Source: Candidatus Gerdarchaeota archaeon (lineage in GTDB: Archaea > Asgardarchaeota > Heimdallarchaeia > JABLTI01). From it: a DNA stretch of 5,525 bases. Position 1 is the first letter of the stretch, and each line of letters starts with the position of its first letter. The notes beneath the pieces were generated by a model. That model was not told the origin of the DNA. It made no database searches and saw only the letters and a program-made list of their open reading frames with translations. This document shows positions 1 through 5,525 of the stretch, piece by piece. The stretch is from positions 1-5,525 of the forward strand of contig JAEORJ010000244.1 of assembly GCA_016840945.1 (NCBI GenBank), in the 5' to 3' direction. The position numbers and the translations under genes were made by a program.

Positions 1-4
1 AGAC

Positions 5-22
5 TTCTCATTTGAGTGAGAA
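5..22. other. Short perfect hairpin at the window edge
   Basis: TTCTCA (5-10) and TGAGAA (17-22) form a perfect 6-bp stem around a 6-base loop. An A-run and then TTTT (28-31) follow on the + strand. On the - strand a T-run precedes the stem. It could be the remnant of a terminator for a gene upstream of the window, but the T-run is not directly after the stem on the + strand. A 6-bp stem is also easily found by chance in such DNA. Confidence 0.2.
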
Positions 23-60
23 AAAAATTTTATTAAGATTAGATAAATAAATAATTATAT

Positions 61-114
61 TAAGAAATATATTTATAAATTATAAGAAATATAGTATATA
101 ATAGTTAGAAATAT
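61..114 (+). repeat. Three 10-bp motifs phased at 22 bp upstream of the winged-helix gene
   Basis: TAAGAAATAT occurs exactly at 61-70 and again at 83-92. TTAGAAATAT (one mismatch) follows at 105-114. The starts are 22 bp apart both times, about two turns of B-DNA, so all copies face the same side of the helix. The 12-bp spacers are not conserved. Weaker in-phase matches lie at 39-48 (TTAGATAAAT, 8 of 10) and 127-136 (7 of 10), but AT-rich DNA makes such partial matches cheap. The array sits 69-122 bp before the start codon of the gene at 183 and covers its likely TATA element. Inference: an operator array, perhaps bound by the winged-helix protein itself. Chance in low-complexity DNA is the main alternative. 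Confidence 0.5.
95..102 (+). promoter_or_regulatory. Candidate TATA element for the winged-helix gene
   Basis: TATATAAT at 95-102 resembles an archaeal TATA box and has a purine-rich stretch before it (AGAAATATAG). A transcript would start about 25 bases downstream, near 120-127, leaving a leader of about 60 bases. A second AT-rich possibility is TTTTAAAA at 114-121. The whole region is so AT-rich that the exact element is uncertain. The box lies between the second and third copies of the 22-bp-phased motif, so a protein bound there would compete with TBP. Confidence 0.35.
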
Positions 115-166
115 TTTAAAAGCTATTAATAAAAAAATCATAATGGTGAACAAAATATTATCAAAA

Positions 167-171
167 AGGAG
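167..171 (+). promoter_or_regulatory. Shine-Dalgarno site of the winged-helix gene
   Basis: AGGAG at 167-171, within an A-rich context, lies 11 bases before the ATG at 183. It supports that start. The only nearby upstream ATG (143) is out of frame. Confidence 0.7.
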
Positions 172-182
172 CTAATAAGATC

Positions 183-824
183 ATGGAGTCTCAAGATGTA
201 ATAACCTTTAAACAAAGACCTGTTATGGTTGTATCAGATGATAAAAGATTAGAGTATTTTTATGATGAAAATTTAATGCATGTATTAAAATTTTTGAAAA
301 AAGGACCAATGACAATAACAGATCTTGAAAATGAATTTAAGAAAATTAAAGATGAAAAATCAGATAAAAGTATCTATCGTTATTTAAGTAAATTAATAAA
401 AGCAACATTAGTAGCAAAAGCAGGGAAACGAATAACATCAGTAAATGAAGACAATCTATCAAGTGAAACTGTTTATATGCGATCAGCAAAAGCTTTCATT
501 ATGATTCGTCCTTTGGATGAAAAAGGTTGTGGGAAAGGAGCGGATTGCCCTGTTTGGGAAGCTACACGCTTTTTGCTAGGTAAATTATATGGTGGCAAAA
601 AACTTCAAGATAAGGCCAAAGAATTTTCTGAATTTGGCATAGAGTTAGATCGTCAAAAAGACCAGTTAGCAATTGATTTATTTGAAACTGCAGATGAAGA
701 AACATTAGATAAAATATCAGCCTTAGATTGGGATGGCATAAATTATGTACTCCAATTTGTTAGCTGGTTTGGATTAATATCACAAAGAGATGTTAAAGCA
801 GACTTAGATAAACTCTATAAATAA
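183..824 (+). CDS. Winged helix-turn-helix DNA-binding protein, likely transcriptional regulator
   Basis: This 213-residue soluble protein has no signal peptide or membrane segment. Residues about 28-100 read as a winged helix of the ArsR/MarR kind: a first helix at 30-40, a turn with a second helix around TITDLENEF (44-52), a recognition-helix candidate rich in basic and polar residues at 62-75 (KSIYRYLSKLIK), and a beta wing around 77-100 (VAKAGKR and following). The rest, 101-213, is charged and mostly helical with only two cysteines (C116, C122), both in a GCGKGADCP turn. Two cysteines are too few for a zinc site within one chain but could act in a dimer or as a redox pair. This C-terminal part is unassigned and may be for dimerisation or sensing. 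The gene is monocistronic: a hairpin terminator follows and the next gene converges on it. The phased repeats upstream make autoregulation plausible. The wHTH fold is fairly secure. The role, ligand and targets are unknown. Confidence 0.8.
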   Translation: MESQDVITFKQRPVMVVSDDKRLEYFYDENLMHVLKFLKKGPMTITDLENEFKKIKDEKSDKSIYRYLSKLIKATLVAKAGKRITSVNEDNLSSETVYMRSAKAFIMIRPLDEKGCGKGADCPVWEATRFLLGKLYGGKKLQDKAKEFSEFGIELDRQKDQLAIDLFETADEETLDKISALDWDGINYVLQFVSWFGLISQRDVKADLDKLYK

Positions 825-831
825 TTTAATG

Positions 832-857
832 AATAGAGCCATAAGCTCTATTTTTTT
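832..857 (+). terminator. Hairpin plus T-run between convergent genes
   Basis: AATAGAGC (832-839) pairs perfectly with GCTCTATT (845-852) around a 5-base loop. The last two bases of the stem begin a run of seven T (851-857). It starts 8 bases after the TAA of the + strand gene, and its T-run overlaps the stop codon of the convergent - strand gene. On the + strand it is a textbook intrinsic terminator, and the poly-T alone would suffice in archaea. On the - strand the same stem is followed by CATTAAATTATTT, a much poorer U-tract, so it may serve both genes unequally. Confidence 0.65.
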
Positions 858-1800
858 AATTCTCATCATCGGATGGCAAAGACCAAGAATATTTTGATAG
901 CAATTCTTTATTTTTAATTGAAAATTTACCTTTTCTTCTAGGTCTATTCTTTAATTTTACAATAGTCATATTTGTTATATAAATCAAAACAACCACTGCT
1001 GGAATACTTAAAAACCAAAGAAATCTAAGAGGAGATTTAATAGCGGTATCAGTATCAGCTTGTATTGTAGCATAAAAATTGTTAAAACTCACTTCAAAAT
1101 CTGATATGGAATTTGGGATAATACTAGCATCAATAACAATGAAATTTATAGGTCGTCCACATCCTGAATTCCAAGTTCTAGAGATCCAAGTTTGGTATCC
1201 CTCTTTAACATAACAAAAAACAGCATCATTATCTCTTGAAATATGCAAAATCATTGTGCCAGTACTATCAAAATGACCTATATCAGAAAAGTAACTCTCA
1301 ATTATGCCATTAGGAGATGCAAAAACCCCATGAACACCTGTATAACTTAATGATTCGTCTTTTATTAATGCTCCACAAACGTAAGGGTATTCTTCATAAT
1401 CTAATGTTGGAGTGTTATCAGATTCTTCATAAAACGTCCCGGCACTAATAGAAAAGGTTCCTAGTCTATTTCCTGAATAACTATAGTCAATGGAAACTGA
1501 TAGATCTAATGAGTAACAATTCCCATATTTCTGCAAATCAAGAACATATTTTTCATAAATACGATATGTTATGCTACTTTGCACAGCAGTAAAGGTTATT
1601 TCATCTGTTGAGCTAGTGCTTATTATAGCTTCATAACCGTAATATTCTTCAAATTCATTGAAATCTGATATTGAGTATTCTTTAAAGGTCATATTTGATG
1701 TATAGTTGTCATTTTCAGAAATCATTGCTAAAGTATAAGGTGAAAATGAGGTAATTATTAGTACACAATAAAATAATAATTTAATGAATTTATACTTCAT
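856..1800 (-). CDS. Signal-peptide-bearing type I membrane protein with unassigned ectodomain
   Basis: This 314-residue protein lacks a recognised family. An N-terminal signal peptide is clear: lysines at 2, 4 and 7, a hydrophobic core at about 9-20, and a possible cleavage after TLA (residue 25). Residues about 26-256 would lie outside the cell. They are rich in Ser, Tyr, Asp and alternating beta-like stretches, with four cysteines (C95, C142, C196, C214) that could form two disulfides and N-glycosylation sequons at N32 and N36. One membrane helix follows at about 258-281, then a basic tail (KLKNRPRRKGK) ending in DDEN. The C-terminal half of the ectodomain (about 180-246, with ISRDND, a GYQTW turn and DFEVSFNNFYA) looks like the closing strands of a concanavalin-A/laminin-G type beta-sandwich. 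That is a weak resemblance, not an assignment. The start is chosen because it begins the signal peptide, and its SD (GAGAGAAG on the - strand) is poor. It converges on the winged-helix gene and diverges from the ABC operon. A surface adhesin or binding protein is a guess. Confidence 0.75.
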   Translation of the reverse strand: MKYKFIKLLFYCVLIITSFSPYTLAMISENDNYTSNMTFKEYSISDFNEFEEYYGYEAIISTSSTDEITFTAVQSSITYRIYEKYVLDLQKYGNCYSLDLSVSIDYSYSGNRLGTFSISAGTFYEESDNTPTLDYEEYPYVCGALIKDESLSYTGVHGVFASPNGIIESYFSDIGHFDSTGTMILHISRDNDAVFCYVKEGYQTWISRTWNSGCGRPINFIVIDASIIPNSISDFEVSFNNFYATIQADTDTAIKSPLRFLWFLSIPAVVVLIYITNMTIVKLKNRPRRKGKFSIKNKELLSKYSWSLPSDDEN

Positions 1801-1894
1801 ACTTCTCTCAGCCTATATTTTGGTTCATTTCTTAAAGCAAATATGATTTTATGATTATTAAAATTGCTCTTCCAAGTTGTAATGACTAGTTATC

Positions 1895-1903
1895 TTATAT
1901 ATA
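1895..1903 (-). promoter_or_regulatory. Candidate TATA box for the surface-protein gene in a 226-bp divergent region
   Basis: Read on the - strand, TATATATAA occupies 1903-1895, the best TATA match in the intergenic region 1801-2026. Transcription would start near 1870-1876, giving a leader of about 70 bases before the ATG at 1800. Its core is palindromic and could also fire toward the ABC genes. In that direction the start would fall near the T8 tract at 1926-1933, about 100 bases before the ABC start, which makes it a less natural choice. No ORF of note lies in this region. Confidence 0.4.
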
Positions 1904-1970
1904 CCAATCTAAATTCTGAAAAGGATTTTTTTTATTACTTCAAGATTAATAGATGGATTTTATTATGATA

Positions 1971-1979
1971 AATTTATAG
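1971..1979 (+). promoter_or_regulatory. Candidate TATA element for the ABC exporter operon
   Basis: AATTTATAG at 1971-1979 is a fair archaeal TATA match. It places a start site near 1998-2003, about 25 bases before the ATG at 2027. That short leader would still include the weak SD AGGT at 2014-2017. The sequence alone cannot prove the element. Confidence 0.4.
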
Positions 1980-2026
1980 TTTCTGTGTTCATTAAAAGAA
2001 TGAGGTTATTTGTAGGTTAAAAAAAT

Positions 2027-3781
2027 ATGTCCCCTAGTTTACGTTATACCATTTCTATGCTAAAGAAATACCTTAAACCATATATCTGGCAAGTAATAAT
2101 ATTAACATTAATATTAATAACATATAATGCCATTCAAATATTTAATCCACAAATTTTACGTTTCTATATAGAGTCTGCTACGGGAGATGAATATAATTTA
2201 ACTAGTATTTTGATAGCAGCAATAATCTATATTGCATTAAGTTTAGTTTTTAGAGGATTATACATATTAGTGCAATATATTAGTCAAAATCTAGCTTGGT
2301 CTACAACCAATGATTTGCGTATGGATCTTACAAGACATTGTATAAATCTTGATATGACCTTTCACAATCATAAGAAAACAGGGGAAATGATTGAACGAAT
2401 AGATGGTGATGCTTCATCATTATCAGAATTTTTTAGCACATTTTCAATTTACTTCTTTGGTAGTATTTTACTACTTATTGGTGTTTTAATAGCTGTTTTT
2501 ATAGAAGGATGGATTTATGGTTTAATCTTTTTAATTTTTACAATTATTGCTGTTATTGGATTATATTTTGTGAGACAAATATCATCACCACTTTGGAAAA
2601 AAGTTCGTGAATCAACAACAGCATTATTTGGTACTATAGAAGAAAGCATTTCAGGATTAGAAGATGTTCGTTCAAATGGTGCTGACACTTTTATTATGAA
2701 CCGCTTTCATGACATCTCTCAGCAAGATTTTAAAAATAAATTTAAGGCAATGTTTGTTTCAAGAACATATTATGCTATAAATATTACAATGGCAGCCATT
2801 CTAAATTTGGCTATATTATTAATTAGCTATTATGTAATTGGAAATGGTGGTTCTAGTATAGATCCATCAGTGTTATTTTTACTACTTACATATGGTACAA
2901 ATATCCTTTGGCCATTAAGATTAATACTCTGGCAATTAGAGCAAATGCAAAATTCTTTAGCTAATATTGATCGTATAAATGAGTTTTTTGAGATAGAATC
3001 AAAAATTAAAGATGAAGGGAAAGAAGGATTTCCTGATAAAGATGTCAATTTATCTTTCAAAAATTTAGATTTTAGTTATGATAATGAAACTTATGTTCTA
3101 AAGAATATTAATTTAAATATTCCAACTGGAAGGAAATTAGGCCTTGTAGGTAAAACTGGAAGTGGTAAAACAACAATAGCTCGCCTTATTTTTAGATTAT
3201 ATGACCCACAAAAAGGCCACATTGCAATTAATGGAACATATACTAATGATATCAAATTAGCAGAATTACGAAAGCATATAGCGTATGTTACTCAAGAAGT
3301 TGAACTTTTTAAAGCATCCATTAGAGATAATATTACACTTTTTAACAAAGAAATTCACGATGAGAAAATCATTAATGTTTTACATGAAATAGGATTACAG
3401 GAATGGTTTGAAAAATTACCAAATGGATTAGATACAGAAATTTTTTCAGAAGAACTTGGTTTATCAGCTGGAGAAGAGCAACTCCTAACTTTAACAAGAG
3501 CTTTTCTGAAAAACCCTAAAATAGTGATCTTGGATGAAGCTTCCTCAAGATTAGATCCAGCAACTGAACGGTATATAGATTTGGCTCTTGATAAGCTCTT
3601 AGAAAATCGAAGTGCTATAATCATAGCTCATAGGCTAGCAACCTTACATAAAGTAGATGATATTATGCTCCTTCAAAAAGGTGAAATAGTTGAATATGAC
3701 TCTCGAGAAAAATTAGTGAAAAATCCAAATTCTCATTATTCACAATTACTCAAGAAGGGTATTGAGGAGGTTCTACAATGA
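2027..3781 (+). CDS. ABC exporter half-transporter, subunit with catalytic Walker B glutamate and altered LSAGE signature
   Basis: This 584-residue fused membrane and ATPase subunit has the usual length for a type IV (ABCB-like) exporter half. Six membrane helices fall at about 20-40, 59-82, 139-158, 163-183, 249-271 and 281-303. The ATPase domain from about 340 shows an A-loop Tyr351, Walker A GKTGSGKT (375-382, Lys381), Q-loop Gln423, Walker B ending ILDE (Asp503, Glu504), a D-loop SSRLD and switch His535 (AHR). The signature is LSAGEEQ (479-485) instead of LSGGQ. I recall this LSAGE-x-Q plus DEASSRLDP pattern from a bacterial subfamily paired with a second ABC gene, so it looks like an inherited feature and not decay. 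Walker B and His are intact, so this chain supplies the catalytic half of one ATP site. Start: ATG 2027 has a weak SD (AGGT, 2014-2017); Met11 at 2057 is an alternative. The stop overlaps the next start (ATGA). The gene product acts in the cytoplasmic membrane; substrate unknown. Confidence 0.93.
   Translation: MSPSLRYTISMLKKYLKPYIWQVIILTLILITYNAIQIFNPQILRFYIESATGDEYNLTSILIAAIIYIALSLVFRGLYILVQYISQNLAWSTTNDLRMDLTRHCINLDMTFHNHKKTGEMIERIDGDASSLSEFFSTFSIYFFGSILLLIGVLIAVFIEGWIYGLIFLIFTIIAVIGLYFVRQISSPLWKKVRESTTALFGTIEESISGLEDVRSNGADTFIMNRFHDISQQDFKNKFKAMFVSRTYYAINITMAAILNLAILLISYYVIGNGGSSIDPSVLFLLLTYGTNILWPLRLILWQLEQMQNSLANIDRINEFFEIESKIKDEGKEGFPDKDVNLSFKNLDFSYDNETYVLKNINLNIPTGRKLGLVGKTGSGKTTIARLIFRLYDPQKGHIAINGTYTNDIKLAELRKHIAYVTQEVELFKASIRDNITLFNKEIHDEKIINVLHEIGLQEWFEKLPNGLDTEIFSEELGLSAGEEQLLTLTRAFLKNPKIVILDEASSRLDPATERYIDLALDKLLENRSAIIIAHRLATLHKVDDIMLLQKGEIVEYDSREKLVKNPNSHYSQLLKKGIEEVLQ
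3764..3771 (+). promoter_or_regulatory. Strong Shine-Dalgarno inside the end of the first ABC gene
   Basis: GAGGAGGT at 3764-3771 is close to a perfect anti-SD match and lies 6 bases before the ATG at 3778. It fixes the start of the second ABC gene and is much stronger than the SD of the first. With the ATGA overlap it suggests coupled translation, giving balanced amounts of the two subunits. Confidence 0.85.
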
Positions 3782-5525
3782 AAACTTGGCGGTTAGCTGG
3801 TAAATTAATCAATTTTAGGAAAGGTTATTTCTATGGTTCTTTCTTTTCAGCTATTGGTTGGTTGGTTTCTAGGTTCTTAGTATCATTTGCAATTCAAGAA
3901 ATTATTGATACAATAACAAATGAAACAACTATCTTTAATTTAGATATTAAGACATTATTTATTCTCATACCATGTTTTTATGTGTCAACTTTTTTATTAG
4001 GGGCTATAATGGATGTTGTATTATGGTTATTTTATATTGCTAGTGAAGTTTTGATTCGTAGAAATATAATGAGAGGATTATTGAAAAAACCAGGAGCTGT
4101 TGCATTACCTAGTACTTCAGGTGAATCTATCTCGAGATTTAGAGGTGATGTGATGAATGTTGTTAATTTATCACATAGATTATCCATTAGAACAGGATTT
4201 CTCTTTTATGCAGCAGGGACTTTAGCGTATATGTTTTATATTAATTGGAAAGCTACAGCATTGATTTTTGTACCATTTATTCTAATACTTGTTGTAGGGC
4301 TGACTGGAAGAAAACAAATGGATAAGTTACGGAAAGTTAGACGAAAAGCAACATCAGAGGTAACAGATGCTTTAGGTAAAATCTTCGGTTCAATCCAAAC
4401 TCTAAAGGTAGCTCGCGCAGAAGAAAATATTTTGACTTTCTTCAAAGGAAAATGCGATACTAGAAAAACTGCTATTGTAAGAGAAATGGTATTTATTGCT
4501 TTAATTGACGCAATTTATTTATTTGCTATTTCATTAGGGATGGGAACTATATTACTTCTTGTTGGTAAAGAAATGTTTGCTGGTAATTTTACTGTAGGTA
4601 ATCTTTACTTCTTCCAAACACAACTCTGGTGGATAGGTGATTTTATCTGGATGTTAGGTGATATCATACCAATTTATCAACAAGCTAAAGTGAGTTATGA
4701 TAGAATCCTAACTCTAATGCAAAACCATGAAGAGAGTGTTCACTATGAGGATATTGTTGAACATGGTCCAATTTATGAGTGGTCCAATTATCCGCCTTTT
4801 GAACCAATAAAGAAAACAGATAAAGATTATCTGAAAATTCTGAAAACTGAAAACCTCAGTTTTCATTACCACGGTACAGATAAAGGAATCACTGATATTA
4901 ATTTAGAAATACCCAAGGGTTCAATAACAATAGTTACAGGTCGAATTGGTTCAGGTAAAACTACCTTATTACGGGCAATACTTGGTTTAGTGCCAAAAGA
5001 AAACGGTACAATATCTTGGAATGGCGAAGAAATTACTAATCCATCAGAATTTATGATTCCACCAAGAACAGCTTATACACCTCAGATACCATATCTTTTC
5101 AGTGACTCATTGAAAAATAATATCCTAATGAATATCCCAGAAGGTTCTGCTGATCTCGAGACTTCTGCAGAATTAGCTGTCATAGAAAAAGAAATCAATG
5201 GATTTGAAGATAAATTTGATACTATTATTGGACCTAAAGGAGTTAGGCTCTCTGGAGGACAAAAACAAAGATTAGCTGCAGCTAGAATGTTTGTAAGAAC
5301 ACCAGAAATACTTGTTTTTGATGATTTATCAAGTGCTTTAGATGTAGAAACTGAGCAATTATTGTGGAAACGATTATTCAAAACAAATGCAAACATCACT
5401 TGCCTAGCTGTTTCACATAGACCAATAGTTTTACGACGTGCAGATAATATCATAGTTCTAAAAGATGGTAAGATTGAATGCCAAGGAAAATTAGATGATT
5501 TATTAGCCAACAATGAAGAAATGAA
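3778..5525 (+). CDS. ABC exporter half-transporter, partner subunit with canonical LSGGQ and degenerate Walker B (partial at 3' end)
   Basis: The frame stays open from ATG 3778 to the window edge: 582 residues with no stop. The ATPase domain is complete, so probably only a short tail is missing. Membrane helices fall at about 17-38, 58-86, 137-154, 158-176, 238-262 and 275-298. A linker of about 50 residues (303-352), rich in acidic and aromatic residues, precedes the ATPase domain. That domain has A-loop Tyr364, Walker A GRIGSGKT (388-395, Lys394), Q-loop Gln436, signature RLSGGQKQR (LSGGQ at 491-495), Walker B ILVFDD (Asp515, Asp516), D-loop SSALD and switch His547 (SHR). Asp516 replaces the catalytic glutamate, so its own ATP site should hydrolyse poorly, as in the TM287 subunit of TM287/288. 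Its intact LSGGQ completes the good site of the upstream partner. The overlap with the upstream gene and the strong SD support obligate pairing. I recall the FDDLSSALD pattern as typical of this paired subfamily. Substrate unknown; lipid, drug or peptide export are all possible. Confidence 0.92.
   Translation, partial: MKTWRLAGKLINFRKGYFYGSFFSAIGWLVSRFLVSFAIQEIIDTITNETTIFNLDIKTLFILIPCFYVSTFLLGAIMDVVLWLFYIASEVLIRRNIMRGLLKKPGAVALPSTSGESISRFRGDVMNVVNLSHRLSIRTGFLFYAAGTLAYMFYINWKATALIFVPFILILVVGLTGRKQMDKLRKVRRKATSEVTDALGKIFGSIQTLKVARAEENILTFFKGKCDTRKTAIVREMVFIALIDAIYLFAISLGMGTILLLVGKEMFAGNFTVGNLYFFQTQLWWIGDFIWMLGDIIPIYQQAKVSYDRILTLMQNHEESVHYEDIVEHGPIYEWSNYPPFEPIKKTDKDYLKILKTENLSFHYHGTDKGITDINLEIPKGSITIVTGRIGSGKTTLLRAILGLVPKENGTISWNGEEITNPSEFMIPPRTAYTPQIPYLFSDSLKNNILMNIPEGSADLETSAELAVIEKEINGFEDKFDTIIGPKGVRLSGGQKQRLAAARMFVRTPEILVFDDLSSALDVETEQLLWKRLFKTNANITCLAVSHRPIVLRRADNIIVLKDGKIECQGKLDDLLANNEEM

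Noticed and set aside
39..136. CRISPR-like array in the upstream leader
   Set aside because: The repeated unit is only 10 bp with 12-bp spacers, AT-only in character, with no cas genes; phased binding sites fit better.
1825..1834. A further copy of the upstream motif in the divergent region (TAAGAAATGA on the - strand)
   Set aside because: Only 8 of 10 bases match, it is a single copy without the 22-bp phase, and similar matches occur inside coding sequence (for example near 2063), so it does not show that the winged-helix protein controls these promoters.
1926..1933. T8 tract as a terminator on the + strand
   Set aside because: No + strand gene lies between the terminator at 832-857 and this tract, and no stem precedes it. 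It is more likely part of the AT-rich promoter region.
2830..3060. Open frame on the - strand inside the first ABC gene
   Set aside because: It is antisense to a strongly supported ABC subunit, lacks any recognisable domain, and its composition reflects the complement of the coding strand.
3355..3624. Open frame on the - strand opposite the ATPase domain of the first ABC gene
   Set aside because: It is antisense to the signature and Walker B region; its Ser-rich sequence is typical of a shadow frame.
4236..4445. Open frame on the - strand inside the second ABC gene
   Set aside because: It is antisense to conserved ABC membrane-domain coding sequence and has no domain or supporting context.
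5320..5325. Asp516 as evidence of a dead or pseudogenised second ABC subunit
   Set aside because: All other motifs are intact, the frame is open throughout, and the substitution fits the known asymmetric heterodimer pattern together with the partner's LSAGE.
5082..5513. 143-residue open frame on the - strand near the window end
   Set aside because: It is antisense to the ATPase domain of the second ABC gene, whose Q-loop, LSGGQ, Walker B and His motifs are all intact in the + frame.

Overview
The window is AT-rich (roughly 30% G+C by eye) and suggests an archaeon, possibly of the Asgard group (Heimdallarchaeia-like), with moderate confidence at best. The clues are a compact winged-helix regulator of archaeal style, a secreted and membrane-anchored protein with an N-terminal signal peptide, one C-terminal membrane helix and a short basic tail, TATA-like promoter elements instead of clear -35/-10 pairs, and Shine-Dalgarno (SD) sites of varying strength. 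A low-GC bacterium cannot be excluded. No rRNA, tRNA or other marker gene is present to settle it.

Layout. Positions 1-182 are a non-coding, very AT-rich leader holding three copies of a 10-bp motif spaced exactly 22 bp apart, followed by a good SD. Positions 183-824 (+) encode a 213-residue winged-helix DNA-binding protein. A hairpin with a T-run at 832-857 lies between it and a convergent gene at 856-1800 (-), which encodes a 314-residue type I membrane protein whose ectodomain I cannot assign firmly. Positions 1801-2026 form a 226-bp divergent promoter region. Positions 2027-3781 (+) and 3778-5525 (+, cut by the window edge) are two overlapping genes for ABC exporter half-transporters.

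How the genes work together. The two ABC genes overlap by four bases (ATGA), with a near-perfect SD for the second gene inside the end of the first. They are best read as one heterodimeric exporter. Their nucleotide-binding domains are complementary. The first keeps the catalytic Walker B glutamate but has an altered signature (LSAGE). The second has a canonical LSGGQ but an aspartate in place of the catalytic glutamate. Paired head-to-tail, this gives one consensus and one degenerate ATP site, as in TM287/288 and TAP. The substrate cannot be read from the sequence.

The winged-helix gene is separated from the transporter by the convergent gene, so regulation of the transporter by it is only a possibility. 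Autoregulation through the 22-bp-spaced repeats is the more direct hypothesis. I see no clear new defence or mobile system here. The most interesting items are the phased repeat array and the unassigned surface protein.
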